DNA of 64,000 nt from JAZDEY01 sp043808325 [NCBI: Candidatus Eiseniibacteriota bacterium] (lineage in GTDB: Bacteria > Arandabacterota > Arandabacteria > Arandabacterales), in NCBI GenBank assembly GCA_043808325.1, contig JAZDEY010000021.1:40950-104949 (forward strand). Reading direction: 5' to 3'. A model generated the notes under the pieces. That model had not been told where the DNA came from and did not search any database. It was given only the letters and a program-made list of their open reading frames with translations. This document shows positions 16,494 to 28,157 of this stretch, piece after piece (within the stretch, counting starts at the first letter, position 1; each line of letters starts with the position of its first letter). The position numbers and the translations under genes are program-made.

Positions 16494-17792
16494 GTGTCAC
16501 GCCGAAAGAGGACCTGTTGGCCTTTCCTGGTAGTGTTGTTGATAGCGGTTTTTGCCGGTTGCAGCGATCACCGATTCTGCCCCACGGAGGGGGAAGATGA
16601 CGACACCGGCGGTATGGTGCTTACCCAGGCGCAGCTAGTCTCCGCCAACAATGATTTCGCTTTCAGACTCTTCAGGGAGATTGTGGGAGACCAGCCCGAT
16701 AGCAACATCTTCATATCACCCCTGAGCGTATCGATGGCATTGGGAATGACGATGAACGGGGCCGCCCGGGCGACCCTTGACTCCATGCTGGCGACGCTCG
16801 GGTTTCCAGGCTATAGCCTCGAAAGCGCGGACCAGTGTTATCGGAATCTGATCGATCTCGTCACGGGTCTGGATCCTGCGGTCAAGTTCGAGATCGCCAA
16901 TTCGATCTGGGCCCGCGACGGGGTAACCTTCGAGCCATCCTTCCTGCAGGCTTGTCAGACCTACTTCGATGCGCAGGTGCGCAGTCTGGACTTCACGAGG
17001 GATGACGCGCCGGACACCATGAACGCCTGGGTTAAGGCAAGGACCTACGGCAAGATCGATCAAATCGTTCCCAAGCCGATGGATCCCCTTACTGTGATGG
17101 TTCTCCTCAATGCAGTTTACTTTCTGGGTGACTGGAAGTACCAGTTTGACCCCCGTGACACCCGTGATGATTCCTTCTATCCGCCGCAGGGACCGGAGAT
17201 CCGTTGCCGAATGATGTCGCGGCCGGCAGCGTCAGGCCCGGTCACACTTCTTGCCGACTACAGTGTCGTGCTTAACGATGATTTCCAGGCGGTCGATCTG
17301 CCCTATGGTGACAGCGTCTTTACGATGACGCTTGTCCTGCCGCGCCCGGGGCGGGACCTGGACTCACTGATAGCGTGGTTCAATGCCGACCGGTGGGACA
17401 GTCTCGCCGGCAGCTTTCATGGCTGCCACGGAGTCCTGTTGATGCCGAAGTTCGAGCTCAGGTACGAGTCCCGACTCGACGACATGCTCACTGCGCTCGG
17501 CATGGGAATCGCGTTCGATCCATATCGGGCCGATTTCTCAAATCTGTGCGGCTCCATGGAACTCGGCATCACCGCCGTTCGTCACAAGACCTACGTCAGG
17601 GTCGACGAGGTCGGCACCGAGGCCGCGGCCGTGACCGAGGTCGATGTAGGACCGACAAGCGTCCCCCCGGAGTGCCAGGAATTCTGGATGGAAGCGGATC
17701 ACCCGTTCATGCTTGTGATTCGAGAGAACCGGACCAACACGGTCCTCTTCATCGGCAAGATCGTCTATCCCGGCTACTTTGTGGGTGGGTAG
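16494..17792 (+). CDS. Serpin-family lipoprotein (serine protease inhibitor)
   Basis: A 432-residue protein with a lipobox (VFAGC, Cys23 from the GTG start), so it is probably membrane-anchored on the periplasmic or outer face. The serpin core is clear: FRLFREIVGDQPDSNIFISP, VSMALGMTMNGA, and near the end HPFMLVIRENRTNTVLFIGKI. The reactive-loop hinge reads VDEVGTEAAAVTEVD, close to the consensus of inhibitory serpins, so suicide inhibition of a protease is likely. The target is unknown; the secreted peptidases in this region are candidates. GTG 16494 is preferred because GGAGG stands eight bases before it. An ATG at 16461 is in frame and overlaps the GTPase stop. Confidence 0.88.
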   Translation: MSRRKRTCWPFLVVLLIAVFAGCSDHRFCPTEGEDDDTGGMVLTQAQLVSANNDFAFRLFREIVGDQPDSNIFISPLSVSMALGMTMNGAARATLDSMLATLGFPGYSLESADQCYRNLIDLVTGLDPAVKFEIANSIWARDGVTFEPSFLQACQTYFDAQVRSLDFTRDDAPDTMNAWVKARTYGKIDQIVPKPMDPLTVMVLLNAVYFLGDWKYQFDPRDTRDDSFYPPQGPEIRCRMMSRPAASGPVTLLADYSVVLNDDFQAVDLPYGDSVFTMTLVLPRPGRDLDSLIAWFNADRWDSLAGSFHGCHGVLLMPKFELRYESRLDDMLTALGMGIAFDPYRADFSNLCGSMELGITAVRHKTYVRVDEVGTEAAAVTEVDVGPTSVPPECQEFWMEADHPFMLVIRENRTNTVLFIGKIVYPGYFVGG

Positions 17793-17815
17793 CGCCGGGC
17801 ACCGCGATGAGCCTA

Positions 17816-21560
<3,745 letters not shown>

Positions 21561-21567
21561 ACGTGCC

Positions 21568-22203
21568 TCACTGAATATCCAGACGGATAGTCCCGATTTC
21601 CTCGATGTCGATCCGATAGGCACCCGGCTTGAGGGCTGAGAAGCGCATCTTTCCAGCGCGAGAGTATTTGGTCTCCGCCGCGCCGGGAGTGTAAAGCTTG
21701 GCCTTGATGCCGTCCGGCTTGGCCGACGAGGCCTCCTCTACGATCGTGACTGTGGGCTCGACGGCCTGCTTGCCCGAGATCATCTCCAGTGTGACCAGAT
21801 ACCCCGAGAGCGATTGTGCGACCCTGAGGCCCGGCTCCGGGTGCCGCTCGCCGCGGACCGGCGCAGGTGCGAGCGATACCGGCAGAAGGAGGTTCCCGGT
21901 TGTCTCGAGTAACCTGCACACGCCGCCCCTTATCGCAAGAGTGATGTCGAATTCCGAGATGCTCCCCGCCTGCCGGGCAATCAAGCCGGCGGCCCTGGCC
22001 ATTGCCGCTTCCGGCAGCGGTGCGCCGGCCGCGGACTCCGCAGCGACCAGATGTTTGAGCTCCGCGACATTGTGGAGGCAGAAGCTGCACCTTGCCAGAT
22101 GGTCCTCGATGCGCTTCCGCAGATTGGATCCAACGACACCGTCGACGTACGAGGTGACTTCGTCATCAGTGAGGCACTTGCCCCTTTGATCCTTGACCTT
22201 CAT
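21568..22203 (-). CDS. Zinc-finger (zf-HC2-like) anti-sigma factor
   Basis: A 211-residue protein. Near the N-terminus are Cys10, TDDEVTSYVDGVV and HLARCSFCLHNVAEL, which gives the HxxxCxxC zinc arrangement of ZAS-type anti-sigma domains. The rest is beta-rich, ends in a small beta-sandwich-like segment (MRFSALKPGAYRIDIEEIG), and has no transmembrane helix, so it should be cytoplasmic. It follows the ECF sigma gene by 41 bases and is presumably its regulator. Loss of zinc through thiol oxidation is a known trigger in this family and would fit the thioredoxin-like protein two genes upstream; that link is inference. The polX start lies seven bases after its stop. Confidence 0.78.
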   Translation of the reverse strand: MKVKDQRGKCLTDDEVTSYVDGVVGSNLRKRIEDHLARCSFCLHNVAELKHLVAAESAAGAPLPEAAMARAAGLIARQAGSISEFDITLAIRGGVCRLLETTGNLLLPVSLAPAPVRGERHPEPGLRVAQSLSGYLVTLEMISGKQAVEPTVTIVEEASSAKPDGIKAKLYTPGAAETKYSRAGKMRFSALKPGAYRIDIEEIGTIRLDIQ

Positions 22204-22244
22204 ATTCTCACCGGTCTCTCTCTCGTTCCCGCTAAATTAGACGC

Positions 22245-22874
22245 CTAAAGGCCGCCTTTATCAACTAGGTCCTTCAGTTTCTTGAGGGCCCGCGACTTTC
22301 TCGCCGACACCGCGTCAACCGACAAGCTCAAGAGCTCGCTGATCTCTCTGTCTTTCATACCCTCAATATAATAGAGCTGCAATATCAAACTTTCGGGAGC
22401 GGAGAGACCCTTCAAGGCCTGCTCGAGCGTAAGCCTTACCTCGAGCTCGTGATCGAGATCGAGGTCCGCCGCGAACATCTTGCCGAGCTCGTCCTCGGAG
22501 CCTTGGTCCGACCCGGCCAGCGGGGTGCTGATCGATATCGTCGGCCTCCGCTTCAAGGTCCTGAGATAGTCGTAGGTCCGGTTCCGCGCGATGCTCACCA
22601 AATAGGTGGTGAATTTGGAATCGGATTTGAAGCCCCGCAAAGCCGCACAGCGGTCGACCAGCAGCTTCTCGATGATGCTCGCAAAGATGTCCTCAGCGAG
22701 CGCGGGTTCGTGGAGGGAGAACCTGCCGAGCAGGGTGGTTACGGTTCCATAGATCAGGCTCCCGTATGATTCCAGGAACTTCCGCCAGCTCTCGTTATCC
22801 CCGGCGATACATCGTTCTATCAGTTCGCGCTCATCCATGTGTGGAGAAGATCGTACACCATTCCCAGGCGTCAT
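22245..22874 (-). CDS. ECF-type RNA polymerase sigma factor
   Basis: A 209-residue sigma factor. Region 2 includes LAEDIFASIIEKLL, FTTYLVSIARNRTYDYLRTLKRR. An acidic linker of about 40 residues follows, then region 4 (LSAPESLILQLYYIEGMKDREISELLSLSVDAVSARKSRALKKL) with a clear helix-turn-helix. It would direct RNA polymerase to a special promoter set when released by the adjacent zinc-finger protein. The start given overlaps the upstream stop as ATGA, consistent with coupling. ATG 22838 (MDERELIERC) is the more family-like start, and neither has a good ribosome site. Confidence 0.88.
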   Translation of the reverse strand: MTPGNGVRSSPHMDERELIERCIAGDNESWRKFLESYGSLIYGTVTTLLGRFSLHEPALAEDIFASIIEKLLVDRCAALRGFKSDSKFTTYLVSIARNRTYDYLRTLKRRPTISISTPLAGSDQGSEDELGKMFAADLDLDHELEVRLTLEQALKGLSAPESLILQLYYIEGMKDREISELLSLSVDAVSARKSRALKKLKDLVDKGGL

Positions 22875-23491
22875 TCGAGGGCTAAGAAGATCGAGGCGAA
22901 TATTGCGAGCGGGATCAGGACGGCCAGAGCTCGCCGGCGCCCGCCGCCCCCGCGCTCGAGCATCGCCGTAATATTGCCGTCCAGGGATTCGCCGCCACCG
23001 ACCGCGATCTTGGTCACTCGGCCCCGACCGTCCAGGAGTATGAGCGCAGGCAGAACCGCCTGGCGGATCAGGCGCGCAGGAATCGCGCGCGCGGCGTCAA
23101 CATAAACTGGAATACCGAGGTCCAGTCTTGCGGCGGCCTCTCGCGCGGCTTCATAATCTGCTACCAACACGCACGCGGGGCGGATCTCCCTGGCCTCGAT
23201 CCGTCCCGACTGACTATCGAAGTGAACTGCGCCCTCTCGGCATTTTGTTACAGCCGGATCGCATATGAAAAGGAGGGTCGGCTGTCCGGCCGCGATGCTG
23301 CCGAGGCTGAAGAGATTACCACTGAGATCGGTAAGAATGATATCGGCGCCCAGGATCGCCGTGGGCTCCGCAGTCGGGTCGCCTTCGGCAGCATGCGCCG
23401 GCCGGCCGAAGGGGGCGGCCAGTGACAGCCATGCGAGCATTGCGGCCGTAATGAGGGCTCGCCATCGGTGGCCCTTGCTGCGGAACCCCAC
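22871..23491 (-). CDS. Exported, C-terminally anchored thioredoxin-fold protein
   Basis: About 206 residues from GTG 23491. A signal segment (ITAAMLAWLSLAAPFGRPAHA) precedes a thioredoxin/AhpC-like fold (ILTDLSGNLFSLGSIAAGQPTLLFI ... IPARLIRQAVLPALILLDGRGRV). The redox site is degenerate: at the usual CxxC it reads VTKC, leaving one cysteine there and another six residues before it. A tail helix (ALAVLIPLAIFASIFLALE) would anchor the C-terminus in the membrane, so the domain faces the periplasm. It lies between the CHAT and sigma genes, with a 4-base overlap to the latter, which suggests a sensor role. The start is uncertain: the frame runs to 23641 inside the CHAT gene, and the chosen GTG lies within a partial copy of a dispersed repeat. 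Confidence 0.6.
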   Translation of the reverse strand: MGFRSKGHRWRALITAAMLAWLSLAAPFGRPAHAAEGDPTAEPTAILGADIILTDLSGNLFSLGSIAAGQPTLLFICDPAVTKCREGAVHFDSQSGRIEAREIRPACVLVADYEAAREAAARLDLGIPVYVDAARAIPARLIRQAVLPALILLDGRGRVTKIAVGGGESLDGNITAMLERGGGGRRRALAVLIPLAIFASIFLALE

Positions 23492-23504
23492 TTGCTTCGG
23501 GCCA
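23469..23504 (+). repeat. Partial third copy of the dispersed intergenic repeat
   Basis: The blocks TGGCCCTTGCTGCG (23469-23482) and ACTTGCTTCGGGCCA (23490-23504) match the core of the 175-bp repeat at 25145 in the same order. Seven diverged bases lie between them. It sits at the 5' end of the thioredoxin-like gene and contains its likely GTG. Confidence 0.55.
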
Positions 23505-23568
23505 TCCGCCGGCTCGCCGCCGCATGCCGGCGCGCGGCGCGGCCGGACAGCCGCTACCACCGCTGCGG

Positions 23569-25071
23569 CTACTGCATCTTTTCCAGGGCCGCCTTGACGG
23601 TCGCCCGCGGTGACTGCTTGACCTCGACCGAAGCCTCCCATCGCCTGTAACCTCTTTTCTCGAGCACCACATCATGATTGCCGACGGACATCTCAAAAGC
23701 ATAGGGTGTCATGCCGACTTCCTTACCGTCAATCAGTATCCGCGCGTCCTTTGGCGTGGACTCGATCACCAGGTATCCTACGGCGACCGCGCCCGGAGCT
23801 CCGGAAGATTCCTGCGGGGACGTCTGCGTGGCGCCCTCGTGGGGCGGTCCTGAAGTCTCGTTCGGCGGTTCTCGCCTGGTCGCTATGGGAATAAGGACCA
23901 GCGCAGCCAGGGCAACGATGCCGGCCGCAAGGGCGATGCGCCTCTTGGACATTCGAATGCCGCTGCCGGTCCGATCTCCGGCTCCTGCAGGCCTCCTCAC
24001 CAGGGTCAGCCGCGGGTCGCCGTAAAGCACGTAAGATGCCCAGGTGGGATCATGAAGGCCCATCCTATCCGCGGCCTCCACTCTGGACTCTCTCAGAGCC
24101 TCCCCGAATGTCTTGCCGCTGATAAGATCGGCATAGAAGCGCGATGCGACGAGCGTGGCCGACTTGCTCTTGAGATCCCACAGCGATGCTACGCAGGCCC
24201 GGGTGCCTCTCCTCAGCAGGGTCTCGACGAGGCCGAGCGAGCCCCTCCAGGTCGCCTGTGAGACAGGTGTGCAGACATTGAGGAAAGCAAATGCGGGAGC
24301 CTCCTGAAGCCCCTTGAGCGAGTAGCCGTTCAAGATCTTATCGCCGGCCAGTTTGATGCCGGTCAGGTGTTCATCCTCGGAAACCACCCCGTGCCCGCTG
24401 AAGTGCAAGACCGTGGCACCCGGGAGGTTGGCGAGGACATGCTTCTGGTCGGCCTCGGCTCCCAGGGTGATCCTGAGTGCGAAGCCCTGCCTTCCCTTGA
24501 AGACACGGCGGACCGCGTCGATCTCGTCCTCAACGTCCCGGCGGATTGCGGTGTCCTCGGACGGGTCGCCGATCACCACGATGTTGTAGGGTTCGCTGCG
24601 CGGTGATACCTGGCCCACCTTTGCCTCTTCTGCGTAGAGCACCCTTCCCAGGCATAGGCTGTGGGCGAGAAACGCTCTCCCGTCGTACATCAATTCCAGC
24701 GGAAGATAGGCGAGCGACTTGTCTATCTTGAAAATTACGTAGGGCCTTTCGGTCCCGCGGTGGTCGTCCGCGACTCGGGCAAGATCTCTGATCCGATCAC
24801 ACTCGTCCTTCAGGATCTCCTGGAAAAGTGCGAGCCCGAGCGAACGCAGCCCGGCGGCGGTCTCCGCTGCTCTCTCGGTTGCTTCCCCGGGTAGGGGGGA
24901 TTCGCACAGAGCATCGGTCACCGTCCGGTGGATGGCATTCCATATCTCATCAACCACCGACCTGTCGGCACGCCACTTCTTGACTATCGGCGAGGCTTCA
25001 AGGCGGTAGTCAATGCTGACGGAGAGCGCATCAGGTGAGGCGCACGTGATTTCAATTTCAATGGACTTCAT
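23569..25071 (-). CDS. CHAT-domain caspase-like protein with membrane helix and PEGA domain
   Basis: A 500-residue protein. Residues about 110-355 form a CHAT (caspase-like) domain with the dyad His227 (HFSGHG) and Cys267 (FLNVC), followed by GSLGLVETLLRRGTRACVASLW and YVLYGDPRLTLV. A transmembrane helix follows (about 378-397, IALAAGIVALAALVLIPIA). The C-terminus is a PEGA domain (about 430-495: GYLVIESTPKDARILIDGKEVGMTPYAFEM), a surface-exposed beta-sandwich. The layout puts the protease domain in the cytoplasm and PEGA outside. GGAGG before ATG 25071 and the promoter at 25088-25116 fix the start. It heads a cassette with a thioredoxin-like protein, an ECF sigma factor and an anti-sigma factor. 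The substrate is unknown; the anti-sigma factor is one possibility. Confidence 0.85.
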   Translation of the reverse strand: MKSIEIEITCASPDALSVSIDYRLEASPIVKKWRADRSVVDEIWNAIHRTVTDALCESPLPGEATERAAETAAGLRSLGLALFQEILKDECDRIRDLARVADDHRGTERPYVIFKIDKSLAYLPLELMYDGRAFLAHSLCLGRVLYAEEAKVGQVSPRSEPYNIVVIGDPSEDTAIRRDVEDEIDAVRRVFKGRQGFALRITLGAEADQKHVLANLPGATVLHFSGHGVVSEDEHLTGIKLAGDKILNGYSLKGLQEAPAFAFLNVCTPVSQATWRGSLGLVETLLRRGTRACVASLWDLKSKSATLVASRFYADLISGKTFGEALRESRVEAADRMGLHDPTWASYVLYGDPRLTLVRRPAGAGDRTGSGIRMSKRRIALAAGIVALAALVLIPIATRREPPNETSGPPHEGATQTSPQESSGAPGAVAVGYLVIESTPKDARILIDGKEVGMTPYAFEMSVGNHDVVLEKRGYRRWEASVEVKQSPRATVKAALEKMQ

Positions 25072-25087
25072 ACTGCCTCCATCGGCG

Positions 25088-25116
25088 ATCTTATTCGATA
25101 ATCGCGGGTGTTTCAA
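25088..25116 (-). promoter_or_regulatory. Promoter of the CHAT/sigma cassette
   Basis: On the minus strand, TTGAAA (25116-25111), 17 bases and TAAGAT (25093-25088). It lies directly beside the 175-bp repeat and could transcribe all six genes down to ligA. Confidence 0.65.
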
Positions 25117-25144
25117 GTCTGTAGATCCAGGCCCCGCCGCGGCT

Positions 25145-25319
25145 CCTCGGGGCGGAAGCCCTTGGCTCAGAGGCTCGGTGTCGATGGCCCTTGCTGCGAT
25201 ACTACACTTGCTTCGGGCCACTCGTCACCTCGCTACCGAATTGGAGTGGGCGAGGGAGAGGGGTTGATGCGGAGGCGAATGGGGTTACTGAGCCGAAGCA
25301 CAACCCCCACCGAGCGAGC
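25145..25319. repeat. Dispersed intergenic repeat, copy A (about 175 bp)
   Basis: By eye, roughly nine in ten positions match 59124-59299 in the same orientation, starting CGGAAGCCCTTNGCTCAGAG and ending ACCGAGCGAGC. The element includes two GGGGTT blocks and a closing AACCCC that can pair (GGGGTT at 25281-25286 with AACCCC near 25302-25307), so a folded DNA or RNA is possible. It encodes no recognisable protein. It fills most of the 454-base gap between the CHAT and rhomboid genes. The remainder, to 25459, is very GC-rich with short palindromes such as CCGCCGCGGCGG and shows no gene. Confidence 0.75.
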
Positions 25320-25459
25320 TCCGCCGCGGCGGTGCGCAAAGTGGCGAGCGAGCGGAGTGCCCGGAGGGCATGTCTTTCTAACCGACGGGCCTCCGCACGC
25401 GGAGCCCCCAAGTTCCAGCCCCCGCGGCGGCGGCGCGCGCGGCAGCGCCCCAAACGCGC

Positions 25460-25489
25460 TTGACACCGGTATCCGGGTTCAAATACAGT
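25460..25489 (+). promoter_or_regulatory. Promoter of the rhomboid-nfi-nth operon
   Basis: TTGACA (25460-25465), 18 bases and TACAGT (25484-25489). Transcription would start about 30 bases before the rhomboid ATG. Confidence 0.6.
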
Positions 25490-25525
25490 AGGTGATCGAG
25501 TGGAGCAAGCAGGACAGATCAGGGG

Positions 25526-26332
25526 ATGGATCCAGTGGAGTCGGGCTACCGCACATATACCTATTCCATAATTCCGTCGACCACCAAGGTCGTGCGCTGG
25601 CTGCTGATTCTGAACGTGGGCATGTTCATCCTCCAGCGCATCTTCCTCGATAGATTCCTCGGCATCTTAGGTCTGGTGCCGGCCTACTTTCTCGGCAGGG
25701 GCTACCTCTGGCAAATAGTGACGTACATGTTCATGCACGGCAGTGTCCTTCACATCTTGTTCAACATGCTCTTTCTCTGGATGATGGGTTCGGATCTCGA
25801 GCGGAATTGGGGAAGCAAGGCGTTTCTCAAGTACTACCTGGTGACGGGGTGCGGGGCCGGTTTGGTCAATGTTCTGGTTCAGCCTCACGCCTCCGTCCCA
25901 ACCATAGGCGCCTCAGGCGCCATATTCGGGATCATAATTGCCTTCGCTCTGGCTTTCCCGGACAGGGAGATCCTGCTCTACTTCCTGATAAGGCTCAAAG
26001 CCAAGCACTTCGCGGTCCTGGTCGGGGCCCTCGAATTGCTCGCGCTGCTTCTGCTTCCCAACGCAGGAATAGCAAGGTTTGCGCACCTTGGGGGGCTGGT
26101 GATCGGCTATGTTTACCTCAAGTACGACAATCTGGTGTATCCGCTTAAGAGGAGGGTGCTGACCTGGGACGCCGCGAGGGCAGAGCAGGCACGGCGCAGG
26201 GAGGAAGCTCGACAGGCGCGGGAGCGCGCAGAAATCGACCGCATTCTTGACAAGATAACCAGAGAAGGTGTCGCCTCCCTGACCCGGGAGGAGAGAAGTC
26301 TTCTCGATGATCAGAGCAGAAGGGGAAACTGA
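25526..26332 (+). CDS. Rhomboid-family intramembrane serine protease
   Basis: A 268-residue membrane protease with six hydrophobic segments. The catalytic serine is in GASGAIFG (Ser130) and the catalytic histidine in AHLGG (His187). HGSVLHILFNMLFLWMMGSDLE is the conserved region around helix 2. The last 60 residues form a charged, Arg/Glu-rich cytoplasmic helix (ARRREEARQARERAEIDRI). Rhomboids cleave membrane-spanning substrates within the bilayer. The ribosome site is weak (CAGGGG). The 3' end overlaps the endonuclease V gene by 26 bases. Protease and repair genes on one transcript may simply share expression. Confidence 0.9.
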   Translation: MDPVESGYRTYTYSIIPSTTKVVRWLLILNVGMFILQRIFLDRFLGILGLVPAYFLGRGYLWQIVTYMFMHGSVLHILFNMLFLWMMGSDLERNWGSKAFLKYYLVTGCGAGLVNVLVQPHASVPTIGASGAIFGIIIAFALAFPDREILLYFLIRLKAKHFAVLVGALELLALLLLPNAGIARFAHLGGLVIGYVYLKYDNLVYPLKRRVLTWDAARAEQARRREEARQARERAEIDRILDKITREGVASLTREERSLLDDQSRRGN

Positions 26333-27038
26333 GCCCAACTTGAAGTGCCGCAGGCTTCATCCATGGCGAGTGACCACCGCTGAGGCGAGGGGTATCCAGC
26401 AACGACTCGGGCCGATGGTCAAGGCCGCCTGGGACGGGCGGGCGGTGCGTGTCGTAGCCGGCGCCGACGTCGGATTCCCGGACAGGTCCACGGTGCTCGC
26501 CGCGGTCGTTGTGCTTTCCTATCCCGAACTCAAAGTGATCGAGACCCGCGTCGCTCGGAGGCGATGCACGTTTCCCTACGTGCCGGGGCTTCTTGCGTTT
26601 AGAGAGGCTCCGGGGCTCCTGGATGCACTCAAGGCCGTTAAGCATTCTGTGGATCTCCTCCTGTGCGATGCTCAGGGTCTCGCTCATCCGAAGGGGATGG
26701 GGCTTGCGACCCACGTCGGGATTCTGCTCGACCGGCCGGTCGTCGGCTGCGCGAAATCGCGGCTGTATGGAACCTCCGGGGAAGTTGCGGTGAAGAAAGG
26801 ATCCTATTCATATATGTCGGATCACGCGGGCCGGACGATCGGGGCCGCCTTGCGGACAAGGGACTCCGTAGAGCCGGTCTATGTCTCCGTGGGGAACCGG
26901 ATAGATCTCCACACCGCAATTGCGATGGTGCTCGCCTGCTGTCCCAGGTATCGTATTCCCGAGCCGCTGAGGCTGGCCCATAGGCTCAGCATCGGGGGTG
27001 AAGTCCGTCTGAGCGAGATGGTCAAGGAAGTCTTCTAG
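26307..27038 (+). CDS. nfi: Endonuclease V (deoxyinosine 3' endonuclease)
   Basis: A 243-residue enzyme that nicks DNA 3' to deoxyinosine and related deaminated bases. Family blocks are complete: GADVGF (metal-binding Asp54), the damage-recognition wedge FPYVPGLLAFREAP (with Glu100), CDAQGLAHPKGMGLATHVG (Asp121, His127, His136) and GCAKSRLYG. The N-terminal 15 residues are unique and may be shorter in reality. The ATG lies inside the rhomboid gene. The next gene, nth, begins 18 bases after the stop, giving a small base-damage repair operon. Confidence 0.93.
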   Translation: MIRAEGETEPNLKCRRLHPWRVTTAEARGIQQRLGPMVKAAWDGRAVRVVAGADVGFPDRSTVLAAVVVLSYPELKVIETRVARRRCTFPYVPGLLAFREAPGLLDALKAVKHSVDLLLCDAQGLAHPKGMGLATHVGILLDRPVVGCAKSRLYGTSGEVAVKKGSYSYMSDHAGRTIGAALRTRDSVEPVYVSVGNRIDLHTAIAMVLACCPRYRIPEPLRLAHRLSIGGEVRLSEMVKEVF

Positions 27039-27056
27039 ACTTGCGGAGGTAATCCG

Positions 27057-27725
27057 ATGGCGAAGCTGGGACGTGAGTCCGCGGAAGAACTCAGACAGCG
27101 CGCGAAACGGGTTGTGGGCCTTCTCAAGAAGCGGTACCCGGTGGCGACCACAGCCCTCCACTATTCGACACCGCACGAGCTGCTTGTGGCCACAGTGATG
27201 GCGGCCCAGTGCACCGACAAGAAGGTCAATGAAATTACGGCGGATCTCTTCCGAAAATACCGGAGCCCCTTTGACTTTGCCCGGGCACGGAGGGTGACCC
27301 TCGAAAAGGAGATCAGACCCTGCGGTTTCTTCCGAAACAAGGCCAGAAGCATTATCGAGCTGTCCAAGGACGTGGTGGCCAAGCATGGCGGAACAGTCCC
27401 GGATACCCTCGAGGAGTTGGTGATGCTCCGAGGGGTCGGAAGAAAGACAGCCAACGTAGTCCTGGCGGCGGTCTTCGGCAAGCCGGCGATCATTGTGGAT
27501 ACGCACATGATACGGGTGGCAACCAAACTCGGGTTTACCGACAAGAAGGATCCGGTCAAGATCGAGTTCGAACTGATGGACGTGATCGCCAGGAAGGACT
27601 GGGGTCGTTTCTCCTTCATGATCACGCTTCACGGGCGGCAGGTCTGCAAGGCCCCACGTCCGCTTTGTCACATATGCCCGGTAGAGAAGATCTGTCCTTG
27701 CCGTATGGTGTTATCGGGGGGGTAG
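27057..27725 (+). CDS. nth: Endonuclease III (DNA glycosylase/AP lyase)
   Basis: A 222-residue HhH-GPD glycosylase that removes oxidised pyrimidines and cleaves the abasic site. The helix-hairpin-helix LRGVGRKTANVVL contains catalytic Lys130, and Asp148 is in VDTH. The 4Fe-4S loop is intact as C-x6-C-x2-C-x5-C (Cys197, 204, 207, 213). CGGAGGTAATCCG before the ATG fixes the start. It is the third gene after rhomboid and nfi. The last 15 bases overlap the converging small-protein gene. Confidence 0.95.
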   Translation: MAKLGRESAEELRQRAKRVVGLLKKRYPVATTALHYSTPHELLVATVMAAQCTDKKVNEITADLFRKYRSPFDFARARRVTLEKEIRPCGFFRNKARSIIELSKDVVAKHGGTVPDTLEELVMLRGVGRKTANVVLAAVFGKPAIIVDTHMIRVATKLGFTDKKDPVKIEFELMDVIARKDWGRFSFMITLHGRQVCKAPRPLCHICPVEKICPCRMVLSGG

Positions 27726-28073
27726 GAAGGGCGGAGGGAGCCGCCTCGCGCGCCTCGGCCGGCGTCTCCTTCTTGATACTATGAAGACGACGAGCCCGGA
27801 GGAAGCAAGCAGCATCAGCACCACGTAGTCGAGGCCTGCCGAGGCTTCCTCTGCGGTGGCCAGAGAACCGGCCCGCTCGGCCTGGGTTTTGGCTTCCCTC
27901 TGCTCACACAGCCGTTGCTGGCGGGCCATCTCCTCCATTTGCCTGGCGCCCTGGGCCCTCTGAGCCGGCTCTTGGTGGATAATGGCGACCGGGAATTGTG
28001 CAGAGGGACTGGAAGGCACCGTAGCTGCAAAGACGCAAAAAACAAAAACGCACAACGCAATCCTGTCTAGCAC
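27711..28073 (-). CDS. Small exported protein with C-terminal membrane anchor
   Basis: About 120 residues from GTG 28073: a signal segment (RIALCVFVFCVFAATVPSSPSA), a charged Gln/Arg-rich helical middle (QRAQGARQMEEMARQQRL), a transmembrane helix (DYVVLMLLASSGLVVFIVS) and a very basic tail (RRRRRPRRARR). The frame is open to 28127, but the promoter TTGAAA-17-TACAAT occupies 28099-28127. Translation must therefore start inside the transcript, and GGGGGAAG just before the GTG supports 28073. Function unknown. It may bridge periplasm and cytoplasmic nucleic acid or ribosomes through the basic tail, which is only a guess. Confidence 0.55.
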   Translation of the reverse strand: MLDRIALCVFVFCVFAATVPSSPSAQFPVAIIHQEPAQRAQGARQMEEMARQQRLCEQREAKTQAERAGSLATAEEASAGLDYVVLMLLASSGLVVFIVSRRRRRPRRARRLPPPFLPPR

Positions 28074-28098
28074 TGACACCTTCCCCCGCGTTGGCCCC

Positions 28099-28127
28099 AT
28101 TGTAGCAGGAATGCGGTTGGCTTTCAA
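28099..28127 (-). promoter_or_regulatory. Promoter of the small anchored protein
   Basis: On the minus strand, TTGAAA (28127-28122), 17 bases and TACAAT (28104-28099), an almost consensus match. Confidence 0.65.
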
Positions 28128-28157
28128 GAACTTTCGGCGGCCAGGTGGTGTATCGAC

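Noticed and set aside
25445-25500. tRNA-like phrase GGGTTCAAAT
   Set aside because: No acceptor or anticodon stem can be built around it; it lies in the spacer of the rhomboid promoter.
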